Assembly (NCBI GenBank): GCA_002110485.1
Contig: MOWL01000068.1
Coordinates: forward strand, 1,364,001 to 1,428,000
Source of the DNA: Emergomyces orientalis
Taxonomy: Eukaryota; Ascomycota; Eurotiomycetes; Onygenales; Ajellomycetaceae
Reading direction: 5' to 3'
Length of the DNA: 64,000 nt
Shown here: in pieces, positions 21,056-34,860 of the stretch
How the letters are laid out: every line of letters starts with the position of its first letter
Numbering within the stretch: the stretch's first letter is position 1
Translations under genes and position numbers: made by a program
Notes under the pieces: model-generated
Seen by the model: the letters and a program-made list of their open reading frames with translations, nothing else
Database searches by the model: none
What the model was told of the DNA's origin: nothing

Positions 21056-24000
21056 ATGGCGTCGCCAAACGACAACAGCAACAGCTATGACCCGCGGCAT
21101 TATGACCCCGGGTCCCCTCCCGTTAACCAGTCAATCCCCTTGCAAGACCTCTCAAGACCCCCGGATATCGCGACCGCAGGTGTACCAGAGGGGCGGCGCA
21201 GAAGAACAAGCAGCGGGAGCAGCACCGCGGGACGCGAGGGTTTTCCAGTCCGGAGAGCGTCGATAATAGGGCGCAGGGGCATTGGGAGGAGATATGAACG
21301 GATAGCGGAGGACTCGCCAAGCCCGCGGGAGCGGAGTGGGATGGATAATTTTCAGACCGTCAATTTGTCTCACGAACATCTTCATCATAATTCGCCCGCA
21401 TCTCGCGCCGCGGAAGATGAAACGTTCTCTCCTGGGGCCCATCACAGTTTTCAGGAAGCTATAGGCTCTGTTGGGTTGAATTTTGATGGGCCAGCACCAT
21501 CCCATTTCTCGAATCGGGATTCCGGTCCGCTGCCCTCTTATCAAGCACATTCGAGGGACTCCGATGACCTGACTCCCTTCCCTTATATGGGCGGCCATAA
21601 TCCCAATGACGAAGAACCCTATATGTCCCCCACTGATACGAACGAGAATGACACCACCCCTCTTACGGACCAGAGATATCAGCAACCCATAGACGGCGCC
21701 TCTATTTCGCATGGCCAGCGACATGACAGACAGAGCGTGCGCTTCGCAGACCAGGCGACGGCCGCTGGGTCGCGCCTAGGCGATGATCTACCGCATTTGG
21801 AAGAGGGGAATAATAGGATGCAGAGTGGGTCCAGCAGCCGGAATCGACCAGGTCGCCGGTCACGGCAGCTTTCGCCAGTTCCCAATTCTGCATTCTCAAG
21901 GGCCGGTTCGATGATGAGAATGATGTCGCAACGTGTGGTTAATATCAGTAATGAACCAGAGATCGTCGAGCAGACACTTCGACGCAAATCGTCGCTTAAG
22001 CAAGCCCGCCTCGAAGCTCCACCGTCACTACCTGCAATGACAGAGTATGCCCATGACATATCGACGCCAGATTTAGAGAGTGAATACCCACCTGAAAAAC
22101 GTCCGTCGCTCTTCTCCAAAATACGAGACCCAGATACATATCAGACCGAGGAAAACCCGCTCAAAGGCAATTCGCTGGGTATCTTCACACCGAAAAGTAA
22201 ACTACGCAGAGGGTTACTGGAGATCCTAATCCACCCTGCGACTGAGCCTATAATTCTCATACTCATTATCGTCCAGACTATACTACTGGCTATTGAACCT
22301 TCGGTATACAAGGGTGAACGGGGTACCAGGTGGGGAACTCCCGCTTTCGACTACGCGTTCCTCGTTCTTTTTATCATCTATACCCTCGAGATCAGCGCGA
22401 GGATCATCGTATCTGGACTTATGTTCAACGCAGATGAATATAGTACCCTGGATCGATCGTTGGGTTTAAGAAAAGCTCTAGTTTCAAAAGGGAAGGATCT
22501 TTTGATGCCACAGCGGCAGTTTTCCACAAGGAAATCCGTCAACCCAGCCGAGCCTCAAGTATCCGTTCTAAGGTCGTTCACGGGGGTTCAAAATTCTGCA
22601 GACCCGTCTGGGGACGCTAGTTCCCTGCAGCGATATCGTCTTGCGCGCCGCGCATTTTTCCGCCATTCTTTCACTAGGATTGATTTCCTTGCGGTTGTTT
22701 CATATTGGATATCGTTTGTATTGTCAAACCTATCTCTTGAATCGCAACATCATCTTTATGTTTTCCGAATGCTCAGCTGCCTACGAATTTTGAGACTTTT
22801 AGGCCTCACTAGTGGTACTTCGGTAGGTTTTAATATTTCGAAATGTGCTATTGTATATAGAGTCGGAGCCTCGGCTAACTTTTCTTAACTTTAGGTCATT
22901 TTCCGAAGTTTGAAAAAGGCAGCACCTTTACTAGTCCATGTTGCCTTTCTCATTAGTTTTTTCTGGCTCTTGTTTGCCATTGTAGGCGTCCAAAGCTTCA
23001 AGTCCAGCATGCGCCGAACTTGCGTCTGGGTTGATCCTGAGAACCAAAGCAACTTCACGTTGAATTCTGCGCCTGATAACATCCAATTCTGCGGAGGGTA
23101 CCGTGAGCTTGGTACAGGTGCCAGTAAGCCCTGGGTTTTGCCTGATGGAACAATGGGTGCCGCCGCTGCAAAGGGCTACCTTTGTCCTGAGGGTTCTCTC
23201 TGTGTGCAGGGCAGCAATCCATATGGCGGAACTATCAGCTTTGACAACGTTGCCCATTCCCTCGAGCTCGTTTTCGTAGTCATGAGCTCGAATACATTTA
23301 CCGATATACTCTATTACATGACTGATACCGATTATCTTGCTGCTGCTTTGTTTTTCGTTTTCGGGTTCATAGTCCTCAGTTTGTGGCTAGTCAACTTGCT
23401 AGTCGCCGTCATCACCTCGTCATTCCAAGTTATTCGGGAAGAAAGCAAGCGCAGCGCCTTTACCAGCGAAAACATAGACGAGAGAGAGTTCGAGGACGAC
23501 ACCCCTCGAAAACTGCGTGGACTGAAACTTTTATACGATAGAACATACTGGCTATGGATCGCTGTGATTGGTTTCGGGCTTGTAGTTCAGTGTCTCAGGA
23601 GCTCCGAAATGGGGCCTGAGCGACGACAACTCATCGAGAGGACAGAAATAGTGGTGACAATTATTCTCGCTGTCGAAATATGCCTTCGATTTGCCTCTGA
23701 CTGGAGGAACTTCTTTAAAAATGCGCGTAACTGGGTTGACTTGGCGCTTGCAATCATCACCTGCATCATTCTAATACCGTCGATACGCCATTCCGGTCGA
23801 GCATATGCAGCGTTGTCGATATTTCAGGTGTTGCGTATATACCGTATCGTCCTCGCGTTCGCCGTGATGAGCGATTTGATCAAGACGGTTTTCAAGAACG
23901 TGGTTGGTTTACTCAATCTAATCATCTTCGTGTTTCTCATTACATTTTTGGCATCAATATTCGCTATTCAGTTATTCCGGGGCCAAATACCTTCGGAGGA

Positions 24001-27000
24001 TATGGGTGGCAATGGGGTACCGGTTACCTTCTTCGATATCTATAATTCGTTTCTGGGGATGTATCAAATACTTTCGAGCGAGAACTGGACGTCGATTTTA
24101 TATGCGGTAGTCGAATCTACCTTTCCGTGGGATACAGCTTGGATCTCGGCAGTATTCGTCATTATGTGGTTCATTCTAGCTAACTTTGTCGTCCTGAATA
24201 TGTTCATTGCTGTTATCCAGGAGAGCTTTGACGTTTCTGAGGACGAAAAACGAATCCAGCAGGTCAAAGCGTTTCTGCAGCAGAAACAACTAAGCGGGTC
24301 TTCTCAAGGAAATCTTTCTCTATCAACTATATTTAGGCTTGGGCGCAATTCTCAACGGTTCCGAGACCCGCTAGATCATGGGCCTGCGGCGCTTGAAATG
24401 TTGCTGAAGGATGCGGTCGTCAATGAGTTTCTCGATGAACAACCACGATCGCCACCTACGGACATCCAACCAACGGAGAGCCAACCAGACCACCCTGAAC
24501 ATAATAACGGCACTACGAATATGTTCAGTTCAATTAAAAACCGAATCATGAACCGAGAGCCGAATCCTTTTTATTCAAAACTGAAATTTTCCAAGGTTTA
24601 TGACGATTCGGACCCAACTGCGATGGCTAAAGAAGTTCTGTCCGCGTCGGAGCAGAGGAAGCGAGCTCAGCGACAGTACCTTCAAAAATATCCTAATTAT
24701 AATGTCTCATTGTATATATTTCAGCCTACGCATCCTTTACGACGATTTTGCCAGCGCATCGTTGGACCGGGTAGAGGGAGTAGCCGTATCGAGGGAGTTG
24801 ATCCATACAAACCAGTGTGGTATACTTTTTCAGCATTCATTTATGCTGCCATTGTCGTTATGGTTTTACTTGCCTGCATTGCCACACCCCTTTATCAGCG
24901 CAATTACCTCCAGACCCATACGCCTGGTCTTGGTAATTGGTTCGTCTGGACGGATCTGGGTTTCGCGATTGTTTTCACTATCGAAGCTGTGATTAAAGTT
25001 ATTGCAGATGGCTTCTTCTGGACACCAAATGCATACTTTCGAGGCTCTTGGGGTTTCATTGATGGAGTCGTGCTGATTACGCTTTGGGTTAATGTCGTGT
25101 CGGCAATATTTAACGCTACTGGTACCTCCCGTGTTGTGGGTGCGTTCAAAGCTCTGCGAGCTTTGAGATTGCTAAATGTCAGTGACAGTGCGAGAGAAAC
25201 GTTCCACGCCGTAATTATCTTGGGTGGTTGGAAGGTTATTTCTGTAAGTCGCACTTTGCCCGCTCCTCCTCCCCCTTTTTATTTCGTTGGATGCTTATAA
25301 AGGGTTATTTAGGCGGCATTCGTGTCCATGAGTTTCCTCGTCCCATTCGCCATTTACGGCCTGAATCTTTTTAATGGGCAGTTGAAATCATGCAACGATG
25401 ACAACTTTGGGTACAGTTCACTGGACCACTGTGTTGGCGAATATATGAGCTCCCCATATGCATGGGATGTTTTGGCACCGCGGGCGGTTTCGAATCCATA
25501 TTACAGTTTTGACAACTTTGGCGAATCGCTCTTCATTCTTTTCCAAATTGTGTCCCAGGAAGGCTGGACAGGGGTCTTGTGGGAAGCGATGGCAATAACT
25601 GGAGTCAACCAACAGCCTGAGCCCCTTGCATCTCAAGAAAATGGGCTTTTCTTTGTCGTCTTCAACTTGCTCGGAGCTGTCTTTGTGTTGACACTGTTTG
25701 TTTCCGTCTTCATGCGAAACTACACTGAACAGACAGGAGTAGCATTTTTGACCGCAGAGCAACGGTCTTGGCTCGAGCTTCGCAAACATCTACGACAAAT
25801 ATCTCCTTCCAAGCGGTCCATTGACAAGGATAGCAAGCAAATTAAATCATGGTGTTACAAAATTGCGGTCAAAAAGCACGGACGTTGGTCAAGGTTTATT
25901 ACTGGACTGCTCTTATTCCATTTGCTTCTCCTAGTTCTTGAATTCTATCCGGAATCCGTCTGGTGGGACAGAACTCGAGGTAAAATTTCCCCCTCCTGCA
26001 GTTTTATTCAAGAACTACTGGCTCATAAATGTTACAGATATTCTATTCTTGATTTTAACGTTATTCTATATCGCCAACATCTTTATTCGTATGGTCGGCT
26101 TAACATGGCAACGATTCAGCAGAAGTTCGTGGGATTTGTACTCGATCATTGCGGTATCCGGAACTTTCGTCACCACAATACTTTCGGTTGTCCGATACGA
26201 GAATATCATCTTCATACGGCTCCATAAACTATTTCTTGTCTCCATAGCTCTCCTGATGATTCCTCGGAATAACCAGCTCGATCAGCTATTCAAAACGGCA
26301 GCTGCTAGTCTGACGGCCATTGGCAATCTTCTGGCAACTTGGTTTGTTCTTTTCTTAGTCTACGCAATTGCCCTTACTCAGATCTTTGGCCTTACAAAGT
26401 TTGGAGGAGGGGAAACTGGCAGCATCAATTTCAGAGATGTACCAAGGGCGCTCATTCTTCTTTTCCGCACAAGTGTCGGGGAAGGTTGGAACGAGGTAAT
26501 GGAAGACTTTGCGACGATGGTACCACCTTACTGCACAGCTGAGGAGCAATTCTTCGAGAGCGACTGCGGCAGTGCCGGCTGGGCTCGTACTCTTTTTATC
26601 TCCTGGAATATTGTCAGCATGTACATTTTTGTATCTCTCTTCGTCTCTCTCATTTTCGAGAGTTTTTCCTATGTCTATCAACGAAGCAGCGGGCTGTACG
26701 CAATCAGCAGAGAGGAAATCCGTCGGTTCAAACAAGCTTGGGCTACCTACGATCCTGATGGAACTGGATATATTTCCAAGGAGGCGTTTCCAAGATTATT
26801 AGGGGTAAGTCAAGCCACGCAAACGTTCGCTATTTACCAAAGATTTTATTCTGACATCGTAATAGGAACTGTCCGGCATATTTGAGATGCGCATCTACGA
26901 CGGTGACTTTACAGTTGGCCGCATTGTGGAAGATTGCAAGGTCCATCGTAGGGAATCAAACCAAGCGCCATATGTTCGAGCTGTTGATGGAATTGACTTG

Positions 27001-27889
27001 GACAAGTTGCGACGGAGGATTGATCGCATCCCCGTCCAGCAAATCCGCAGAAAACGTGCTCGAATGAATGCCTTCTATGAAGAAGTACTCGTATCAGCAG
27101 ACCCTGAGAAAGGCATTTCTTTTACTACCTGTCTCATGATTCTTGCTCATTACAACGTGATCACTGATAGTAAGAGTTTGAGGTAAATTAACATATCCCT
27201 ACCTAATACTCCTTTAGCTCTTTTTCTCGAGCTGTTCTAACTTATCCGTTCCCATTTATAGGCTCGAAGAATTTCTCCGTCGTCGAGCCCGTCTACAGCG
27301 TGTAGAGGAAGCTGTCCGGCGAAGCGTAGTAATTGGATTTTTTGACACCTTGTACTGGTCTCGAAAATTCCGCCGCCGATTCGAGCCCCATCATGACTCC
27401 CGCCTAATCTCCGTGCCACAATTCGCTGTTCCAGAAATCTATGTCGAAGACGGCGAGCACGAGGAGCAACAAGAGCAGCAGCAACAACAGCAACAGCAAC
27501 AACGGCAACGCAGCCCCTCCCAACTCTCAGATTCTCCTTTCGCCACTCCCATGCTCTCGCCAGACGCACTAGGTCCCTCCTCCAATGTCGCGGGCAGCGG
27601 ACACAGGCGCAACCTACCTTCTATTGACACAAATATATCTCCAGGGTCAAGAGGATCGGGCTCACCGACACGTAGCGGGGAGTGGGGGAATCGAACCCCT
27701 TCATTGTCGCCGCGACAAAGCCGCGCGCTCTACGGCTCCACTCCGCCTAGTCCTGATGATATCACAAACCATCGACGTGATGACAGCTCCGTCAGCGTGC
27801 AGGGTGTGATGGAATCACTGGACAATTCTGCCTGGGGCGAAAGTATCCGGCGGAGCTTCACGATGCGTCGGCCACAAGGGCGGGAATAA
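21056..27889 (+). CDS. CCH1: Voltage-gated-type calcium channel alpha subunit Cch1
   Basis: Plasma-membrane high-affinity calcium channel pore that works with Mid1 in stress and mating calcium influx. Six exons (21056-22822, 22895-25243, 25313-25979, 26038-26804, 26866-27182, 27262-27889) join in frame to about 2,164 aa. There is a long Ser/Pro-rich cytosolic N-terminus (about 390 aa), then four six-helix repeats with S1 helices starting near residues 395, 808, 1231 and 1564. Pore loops are MSSNTFTDIL (about 718), SSENWTSIL (982), SQEGWTGVL (1453) and VGEGWNEVM (1740). The selectivity positions therefore read N/E/E/E rather than the animal E/E/E/E. An EF-hand-like DPDGTGYISKEAF follows near 1831. 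The tail carries a Gln run of about 15 residues encoded by mixed CAG/CAA codons (27464-27512). Very confident at family level. Confidence 0.96.
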
Positions 27890-30876
27890 ATGCCTTTTCT
27901 TCCTTTCCATCCATCTAGACCTATCTAGACCCTTGCCATGATCAATCGTACTTCCGCTGACCTCACTTCTCTTTTACCATGCCCTTATCCTCTTTCCTCA
28001 ATTTTCTGTACCCACACACATACACATATACCCCTTATATACCCTATCACACTTCCATAAATTTTCCCTTGGCTTTTGTTGCCCCCTTTCCGCATCTTTT
28101 CCTTTTGTTTCCCCCGCGGAGTTGATAAACTATGGACTCCCAAAGAGATACTATTTACATGTATACAGCACGACTTTATTAAAGAACACATACAGATGAC
28201 GATACACATGACAAGTTGAGAAGGGATGGGCCGGCGACTGTCGTCAATAGATTTGGATATGGTTTGATGTCAGTGATGCGGCCTGGGTTGATTCTTATTC
28301 CCATCCTTCTCCCCCCTTTTTTGTTATTGTTTCTAGTTATGTTTTTCTAGATTTCGAAGGATCAAAAAAGTGGCCTTGAGAAAAGGAATACTTATGCGCA
28401 TGCAGCGAAGGAGGATGTAGGGATTTCATGTTGTTTTTTTCTGGCGTTTCGGCTTTTTGGCAACACACTTGACATCTTGTCTTCTTTTTTCTTGTTTGTA
28501 TATTTTCATTTTATTTTCCCTTGTTGTTTGATCCTTTCTGTGTCTATTATTACTTCTATAATACCTATGCCTTGCCTATTGCATTTTTCCATTCCTTTTT
28601 ATATATTTTTCCCGTGCCATCCGATTTTGAAAGGCAGACAGGAAACGGTGGCGTTATTTTTCGGTTTGTCCTCCACGAGTTCAGAGCCGACAATATTTAA
28701 TTTATAATTAATTGCATTTACATCACGCTTATATCCACATCTATGGTTATGGACGGGGGGGAAGCGTTCTTCCCATATTTCCCTATTGTGCCTTTTTTTG
28801 GCCCTAACCAGTAGTGCCTGACATGTGGGAGGGGAACGCTGATTTGGCAACTTTTGAAAAAAAAAGTAGCGGCATTAAACATAAACTTCTGCTGGCTCTC
28901 TAGTTAAGTGCGAAGAGATGGAAATGTAACCAATGCACATGCTTCTAAGTCAGGGTTGCGTCGAAGGACGATAACAATGCCAAACAAATTGAATAAGCAT
29001 TTCATAGAATGTCCGCACGATATATTAATAAAAAGGACATTCCCCATGCAGCTCAATCTGAACCATCATTTGCCGACGCCCCATTACCCTGCCCTGAAGT
29101 AAATATCTGTAACGATGTCTCGGACATAGTCCAAGTCAGCAACTTAGCCGTTCCAGGGTGTATCAATAATTGAGCCACGACTCATTCATTGTTCTTTCGC
29201 CTGTCAATTTTTTTGTTTCTCTGCCTTTGGATTATTTTCCCTTTCTTGCCCTTTAATACACTACTTAAACCTAAGACTGGAAACCATACAAAACGCCCTT
29301 CTGTCCCCCATTGTATCCGGTAACATATGGACCTGGCGCATTTCGTGTCTGAGAATCCTTTTGTTCAAGCAGATGAATAGCGAGATACGTTTACCCTCGA
29401 AAAGGATAAAAAGGAAAAATCCCTGGGTAAAAGCCGAGCACCACATGGGATTTTTTTTCTTGCTTGTTCGGACCTTGCAGATAAAGATTCTTCCCTCAAG
29501 CAGCCAGGTGTAGCTCTGAGACTGTATGTATATCTAGCCAAGGGAGAGACAGAGTGGGCCGCTATCATAACCTGATAATAGGGCTCGTTCCTTTTCTTCC
29601 TTTGTATTTCTTTTCCTCTTTTTCGACCTTCTGCGTCACTCCCTGAGCGCTCGGATCGTCTTGATGAGACAAATAGGGAATGGTGAGGCTGGGTGCGAGG
29701 CTAGCCATGGGTTTCCCACCCATCTCAAACGGGGTGATGTATCAGAAGCTCCTTACCTAGTGGGGCAGATAAGAAACAGGCGAGCATCTGGAACTGTAGG
29801 CAGCTTTTTATTCCTTTTTCCCTTTTGCTTTTGTTCCTTCTTAATACTTGATGCAGGTTGTAAAGCCCGGTTCCTGCGGGTGGCTGAATGGTGCTTGGAT
29901 ATCAAACTGTGCTGCATTCAAGCAGGTAATAAATACATGATGCAGGCAACAGGATTGATATTGATAATTATTTTTTGTTGCTCCTGCAAATGGCCGGTGT
30001 CAGCGTAAAATGGATAAAACAACAGGCATATTATTATACCATGGGAATAAATAACGAATCAACCAGTAAAAGTAAGGCCAGAATAAATATATAACACATA
30101 ATAAACTCATTATTCGCTCAGTAGACCCTATCCGGGGTGCGATTTATTTGCCACGCCATCTGTTTCTGTTGGCTCGTATGTATCAGATTGAGCGCAATTC
30201 CTGGCTCCTTAAACTTTTTTTCCTCGCTTTTTTGTCCATTTCTCTTCAGCAGCTTCCCGTCTGCTCGTTTTTCTTTTTCTTTTCTCTTTTCTCTGTGATT
30301 TAAGACAGCCGTCCCTGTCGTTTCTCTATCTTTTCCTCCCTAAGCGGTGTTATCCTTGCCGTTGTTGCTATCGTTGTGGCTGTCTGTAGTACTTCCGGCT
30401 CTATTTCTTTTTTAATCATCCCTCTTGACTTCGATCGGAAGGGAGCAGTATCTTCTACTGCTGGTCAATTGTTCTCGTGTCACTCCATTCTTGAGGAATC
30501 AATTAGATCTCTGCCCTGGCCATTCTTTCCGCTCGTTAATTCAGTTCTAATTCTGTCCTGCCCTTCCATCCGGTCGATCTGTTGATTCCGCTCAAAACGG
30601 GCAGCCTACTCTCCGGCCCGCCACCAGCCGTTTTGATTCCCATATAACACCAAGTTGTGAACTACTTGTTATTTTACCTCTTTTGAAATTGATCAAAATT
30701 TCATCTAACAACTTGTATAAAGCCCTGCGACGTTTTGCGGCAGCCAACAACTACAATATTAGCCACAGCATTCAACGTTCTACGCTCACTACGACCATAT
30801 AAAAACGGCTGTCAAACGCTTGATCGACCTCTTCGAGGCCATAGACAGCTCCTCATACGGCTCCTCCTCTCTCAAA
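27890..30876. other. 3-kb gap without a supported gene
   Basis: This long stretch has pyrimidine-rich tracts, many T-runs and only short unrecognised frames. The first few hundred bases are probably the CCH1 3' UTR. The last part (about 30160-30876), rich in CT tracts, looks like a long promoter/5' leader for the small serine-rich gene downstream. A tRNA or other RNA gene was looked for and not seen. Confidence 0.5.
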
Positions 30877-31446
30877 ATGGGCGACATCACCGGTGCCAGT
30901 GAATTGCTCCCGTCGCCTTGGACCAATTATACGGCACCACTTCGCAACCCATTCAATTACGCCAGCAGCAGATCGACAACAAGCAGCCCCATCAGCTCTC
31001 CGGACTCTAGTCCCACGAGCACAAGCCGGCGACACCGTTTCTCAGCATCCATGAATCGCATGTGCAGCCGCAGTCGCAGTGGCAGCCCGTTCACAATGCA
31101 CTCTGCCACCTCGTCACTACGCTTGTCATCCTTACTTCTGCGTCGCCGTCCGTCTGCTGTGGATCTGGCACTGAGCGAGGAGCGTTGTCGGTGTAGTGAG
31201 GACTCAGTTGAGAAAATTGGGTTGGGGCTTATGGAGCCGCGACCAGTAGATCCTATGCCTGTGCCAACGCCTATGACCGTTGGGGGCTTGTATGCGAATG
31301 CCAATACGAATGCGAATATGAATATGGGACTGGTGTTTGATTTCGAGCCGGACGGAGATATCAACCGCATCGATTCGTTGCGGATATGGAATAAACCGCG
31401 ATTTGTTATGGGGGGGATTTTCGAGGTCATGGAAGGGTCAGCTTAA
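30877..31446 (+). CDS. Small serine-rich protein of unknown function
   Basis: Single-exon frame of 189 aa from an ATG at 30877 (MGDITGASELLPSPW). The frame extends upstream without an in-frame ATG. It is rich in Ser, Thr, Pro and Arg in the first half (SSRSTTSSPISSPDSSPTS, then a basic RSRSGSP patch), with a low-complexity NANTNANMNMG stretch at about 148-158. A more conserved-looking hydrophobic C-terminus reads SLRIWNKPRFVMGGIFEVME. There is no signal peptide, no membrane span and no recognised domain. It is probably intracellular and disordered. The unusually long CT-rich leader suggests regulated expression, which is inference. Codon use and the well-formed C-terminus support a real gene. 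Confidence 0.65.
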   Translation: MGDITGASELLPSPWTNYTAPLRNPFNYASSRSTTSSPISSPDSSPTSTSRRHRFSASMNRMCSRSRSGSPFTMHSATSSLRLSSLLLRRRPSAVDLALSEERCRCSEDSVEKIGLGLMEPRPVDPMPVPTPMTVGGLYANANTNANMNMGLVFDFEPDGDINRIDSLRIWNKPRFVMGGIFEVMEGSA

Positions 31447-33108
31447 AGAGGGGGCCTCAGCGGAATACCGATGAACCTAATCAACCTCAAAATGAGATGA
31501 ATGATACATGGGTTCTGAAATTAGGCCCACCATGAGTTTTCTATAGAGTACGGGGTATTTTTATGCCACCTTTCTCTACCAGTGCCGGATTTCATATCCA
31601 ACATCCAGTAACCGACTCCCTGCTTCATTCCGTGCTCACGGCCCAATGCTCTGCTATAAAAACCCCAAAGAGCCACGCTACAATCAAAGCCTACTGGCAA
31701 GCTTATGTCTTTTAACATGCGGAGTCCCCTATTTCTTGTTTTTTTCAGTTCACTCCCATGTATAATTTATCTCCCCTTTTTAGCCCTGGTATTATCTTCT
31801 CACTGACCTGCCAAAAGCACCCAAACAAGACAAAACCCTTGTGTGATAAGTGGCTACGCGGAAAGCAAAGAATGTGATGGGTATGGGCACGCTATCTACT
31901 CCAGAGAGGCCACTTTTGTTGTTCTTTTCAGTTTTGTCTCTCCTATTTTTGTTTTTATATGTTTACTATTGTTTTTTGATTTAAGCTGTGAGATCGAATG
32001 ATGTTCTTGGTCACATCTTTTAGTTTAGCATGGCTTCTGTTTCCACGTTCTATATCCTATGCTTACTTTCCCACCTGTTTTATGTGCAATTGTTTTTTGA
32101 AGCGCGCCTTTGTGCTTGATGGATGGATGGATGGATGGATGGATTTTTTTGGCCACCTGCATTGAATTTATCTATATATGTACTTTACTTTAATATAGTA
32201 GAGGAGAAGAAAGTAGAAATTTTATTTCTTATGCTTGTGGTCTCTTATTTTTTCAAAAGTTGTTTTATCTTGAATTCACGGATTCCTCGGGAGATTTATT
32301 TCACGCATTCTCGGTTAGGGTAAATGTTTAAAAATACATGTAAGACGGGAGGAAAGAAGTGGGACCGAGCTTCATGTATTCCATTTCATCAATGAAATAA
32401 GGGGAAATCTAGCTAGCCAATTGACCTGGTATTTCCACCATTTTTTAAATTACAAAAAAGGGGGGGAAATAAAGAAGAAAAAGAAGAAGAAAAGTCTCTT
32501 TTACATAGAGTATCTCCAGAAGAACAACCAAACAGACCCAATAAGTCCGGAAATGAAATCAAGGGCAACTCCAAACGTTTCATGTATCTTTCACAGTTTA
32601 AACTTCCAAGAAAGTAAAAAGAAAGAGAGAAAGAAAGCACCTTAAATACAACACAAGGACAAGAAATAAAGAAACTTAAACAACCGAAAAATATGAGCAA
32701 ACTGAAAACTTGGGATATCTGGGGACGAAAATGCAGCAGGATCAAATAGAAAATGGTAACCGTAAAACCAGTTTCGCAAGATTGTGAATAACTCGGGGAT
32801 GGTGGAATGTAATGTCGGGGAGGATCAAATTCACACCTTTTCAGCTCCCTTCCGTCGTAAGATAATATATCTCATTGGGCGCAGCAAATACCTGGTTTCG
32901 TTGTTCAAAATAAAATAAAAAATGCAAGACGCAACAAGAAAAATTGCCAGAAAAATCAGCACATAAATAATCCGAAGCCCGCGCCTTTGCCAAAGAAAAG
33001 TATTTCAAGTGACGGTCAACATATAATGGGGGAAAGCTTGAAAACGGTAAAGGGGAAATGTGGGCACTGCCGCCCGTGTAACCCAAGCCCATTCTCGATA
33101 AAAACAGC
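31447..33108. other. Intergenic, no gene seen
   Basis: 1.66 kb of AT-leaning sequence between two convergent genes. It holds a short (GGAT)n microsatellite at about 32119-32144 and several T-rich tracts. Open frames are short and unrecognised. It probably includes both 3' UTRs. Confidence 0.55.
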
Positions 33109-34860
33109 TCAGTCAACTTCGGACTGCATAGTTTTCCGCTGGTTTGGCCAAAGTTTGCGACGGCAGTTCGGTTCCCCACACAAACACGTAACATCTTGTG
33201 GATCGCTATGCCTGGAATTTTCCATATTATAGTTTGGGCAGTAGTCGAAGCTAAGCTCGGTCCCCGCTGGGATATCCTTAATGGCAAAAAAGGCCATATC
33301 AAATATCTTCTGCTCAGCTTCATATTGGGAGACCGGGAACATTTTGCAATTGGGGTTGCAGGAATGGTTCATGAAGCGCGTGATGGACCCGTACTTTCTT
33401 CCGTCAACTATGTAGCAGTCGTCATCCTCCTGGAAGAAGAAGTCAAGTTGAAAGAGGTAGCTCGCTGGATTTCCTAAAGTAGCAGCTTCGCGGGCATCGG
33501 CTTCCTTTTTAGTGATTACCTCGCCTAAATATCTATCAATATATTGCCCTGCTTGTATGCTCTCTGGAGAGCGTAGGCCTGCGAAGCAAAAAAGAGATGA
33601 ATTTTCATCAGTATTGTAAATAAACCTAAGATGAAAAGTACGGGAGAAGATTCACCCACCAAAACCACGGTTGGTTGTACGGAATATTTCCAATTTAACA
33701 GTCCGCCCCCTTTGAACAACTTGGTTCCAGCAACCTGGCATGCAAGAACAAAGTGGAGAACATTCATATATCATTGCCCTTCTTCTCAGGAAGTCTTGTC
33801 TGAGGACAATTTTTCCACCCCGGCCCATTTGATAAGGAACAATGCGGTCTTCTGAATCTTCCTCATATGAGAGATGATCACAGTTATGTAAATCACATCT
33901 ATCATCACATCGGCAGCCTGTATGAAAATCCGGATCAACATGTGCAACCCCATGCTGAAGTTTGTATTCATTGATGAACTCAAAGTTGAAGTCAAGCTTA
34001 GAAGCATCTAAGGCATCTATGTTGAGAATCACACCAGGGCCCTTTATCTTCTGTAGCTTTTTGGAGTACAGAGATAGGAGATCTTCATCTGTGTGATTCT
34101 TTTGACTGGGGCGATATAGGGCTGCTGGTTGCTTAAGTCGAATACTAGGCCGATGTACCCCCTGCTTGGGTTGGTAGGTGCTTTGCCCTTCACCGCTCTC
34201 TTCCACTGAATAAAAGGACGACAGACCATGGTGGCGAGGAAAACCAGCATCCCCATTAACCTGTGAATTACGGCCGTCTGCAGGGCTCAGGCGTCGTTTC
34301 TTGGTGCTTGTGTCGCTGCTGGAGGCGGATGGCACGACCACCGCGAATGGCTGAATGGGTGGTTCGTTGCTCAACACCGCGCCATCCGTGGACGCTGTGC
34401 TCTTTCTCCCATCTGAGACTGTCCGTTCACTTGAACTGCTTCCCGGTGGTCTTGGACGCGTGAACTGCTGGAGCAAAAGGAGCCTTTCATTTTGGCGTGA
34501 GGTCAGGGTTTCCTAAATTGGTTAGTGTGGTCGAATTGGCAAGAACAACAGGAAGCTGGTCAACAGGGCGAGATAGGCATTGAGATAAACATGACAGTGG
34601 CACCCAGGGGATCTAGATACCCCTAAAGCACGATTTTGTTTGAGCATTGGGAACTATGGAACAGCGAGAGCTGACTGGAGGAGGGTCAAAACGCCCAAGC
34701 AGTATGAAAAATCAAAATACTGAGAGCGCGTTATGCCTGCGAAATGCCCCACAAGAAACCAACAAAAAACATTGCATTTTGGCATAGAAAAACTCACCGG
34801 TTTAACATCATTGGTAAGGATATCTTCTGAGGAGGAGTCTTCTGTAAGATCAATAACCAT
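33109..34860 (-). CDS. clr4: Histone H3 lysine-9 methyltransferase (Clr4/DIM-5 type SET protein)
   Basis: Writes H3K9 methylation that seeds heterochromatin and transposon silencing. Exons on the minus strand are 34860-34798, 34512-33660 and 33578-33109, with junctions of phase 0 and phase 1, giving 461 aa. An acidic N-terminus (VIDLTEDSSSED) and a Ser-rich linker precede a pre-SET zinc cluster from about residue 221 (GCRCDDRCDLHNC, then CSPLCSCMPGCWN). The SET domain has the cofactor/catalytic motif MNHSCNPNC (375-383) and FDYC. A post-SET CLCGEPNC (437-444) completes the substrate pocket. No chromodomain is seen, as in Neurospora DIM-5 and unlike fission yeast Clr4. The start codon abuts AT-rich island 3, leaving almost no ordinary promoter sequence. 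Confidence 0.94.

Noticed and set aside
20549..21100. 183-codon minus-strand frame overlapping the CCH1 start
   Set aside because: Shadow of the CCH1 upstream region. No domain, and it runs into the CCH1 first exon antisense.
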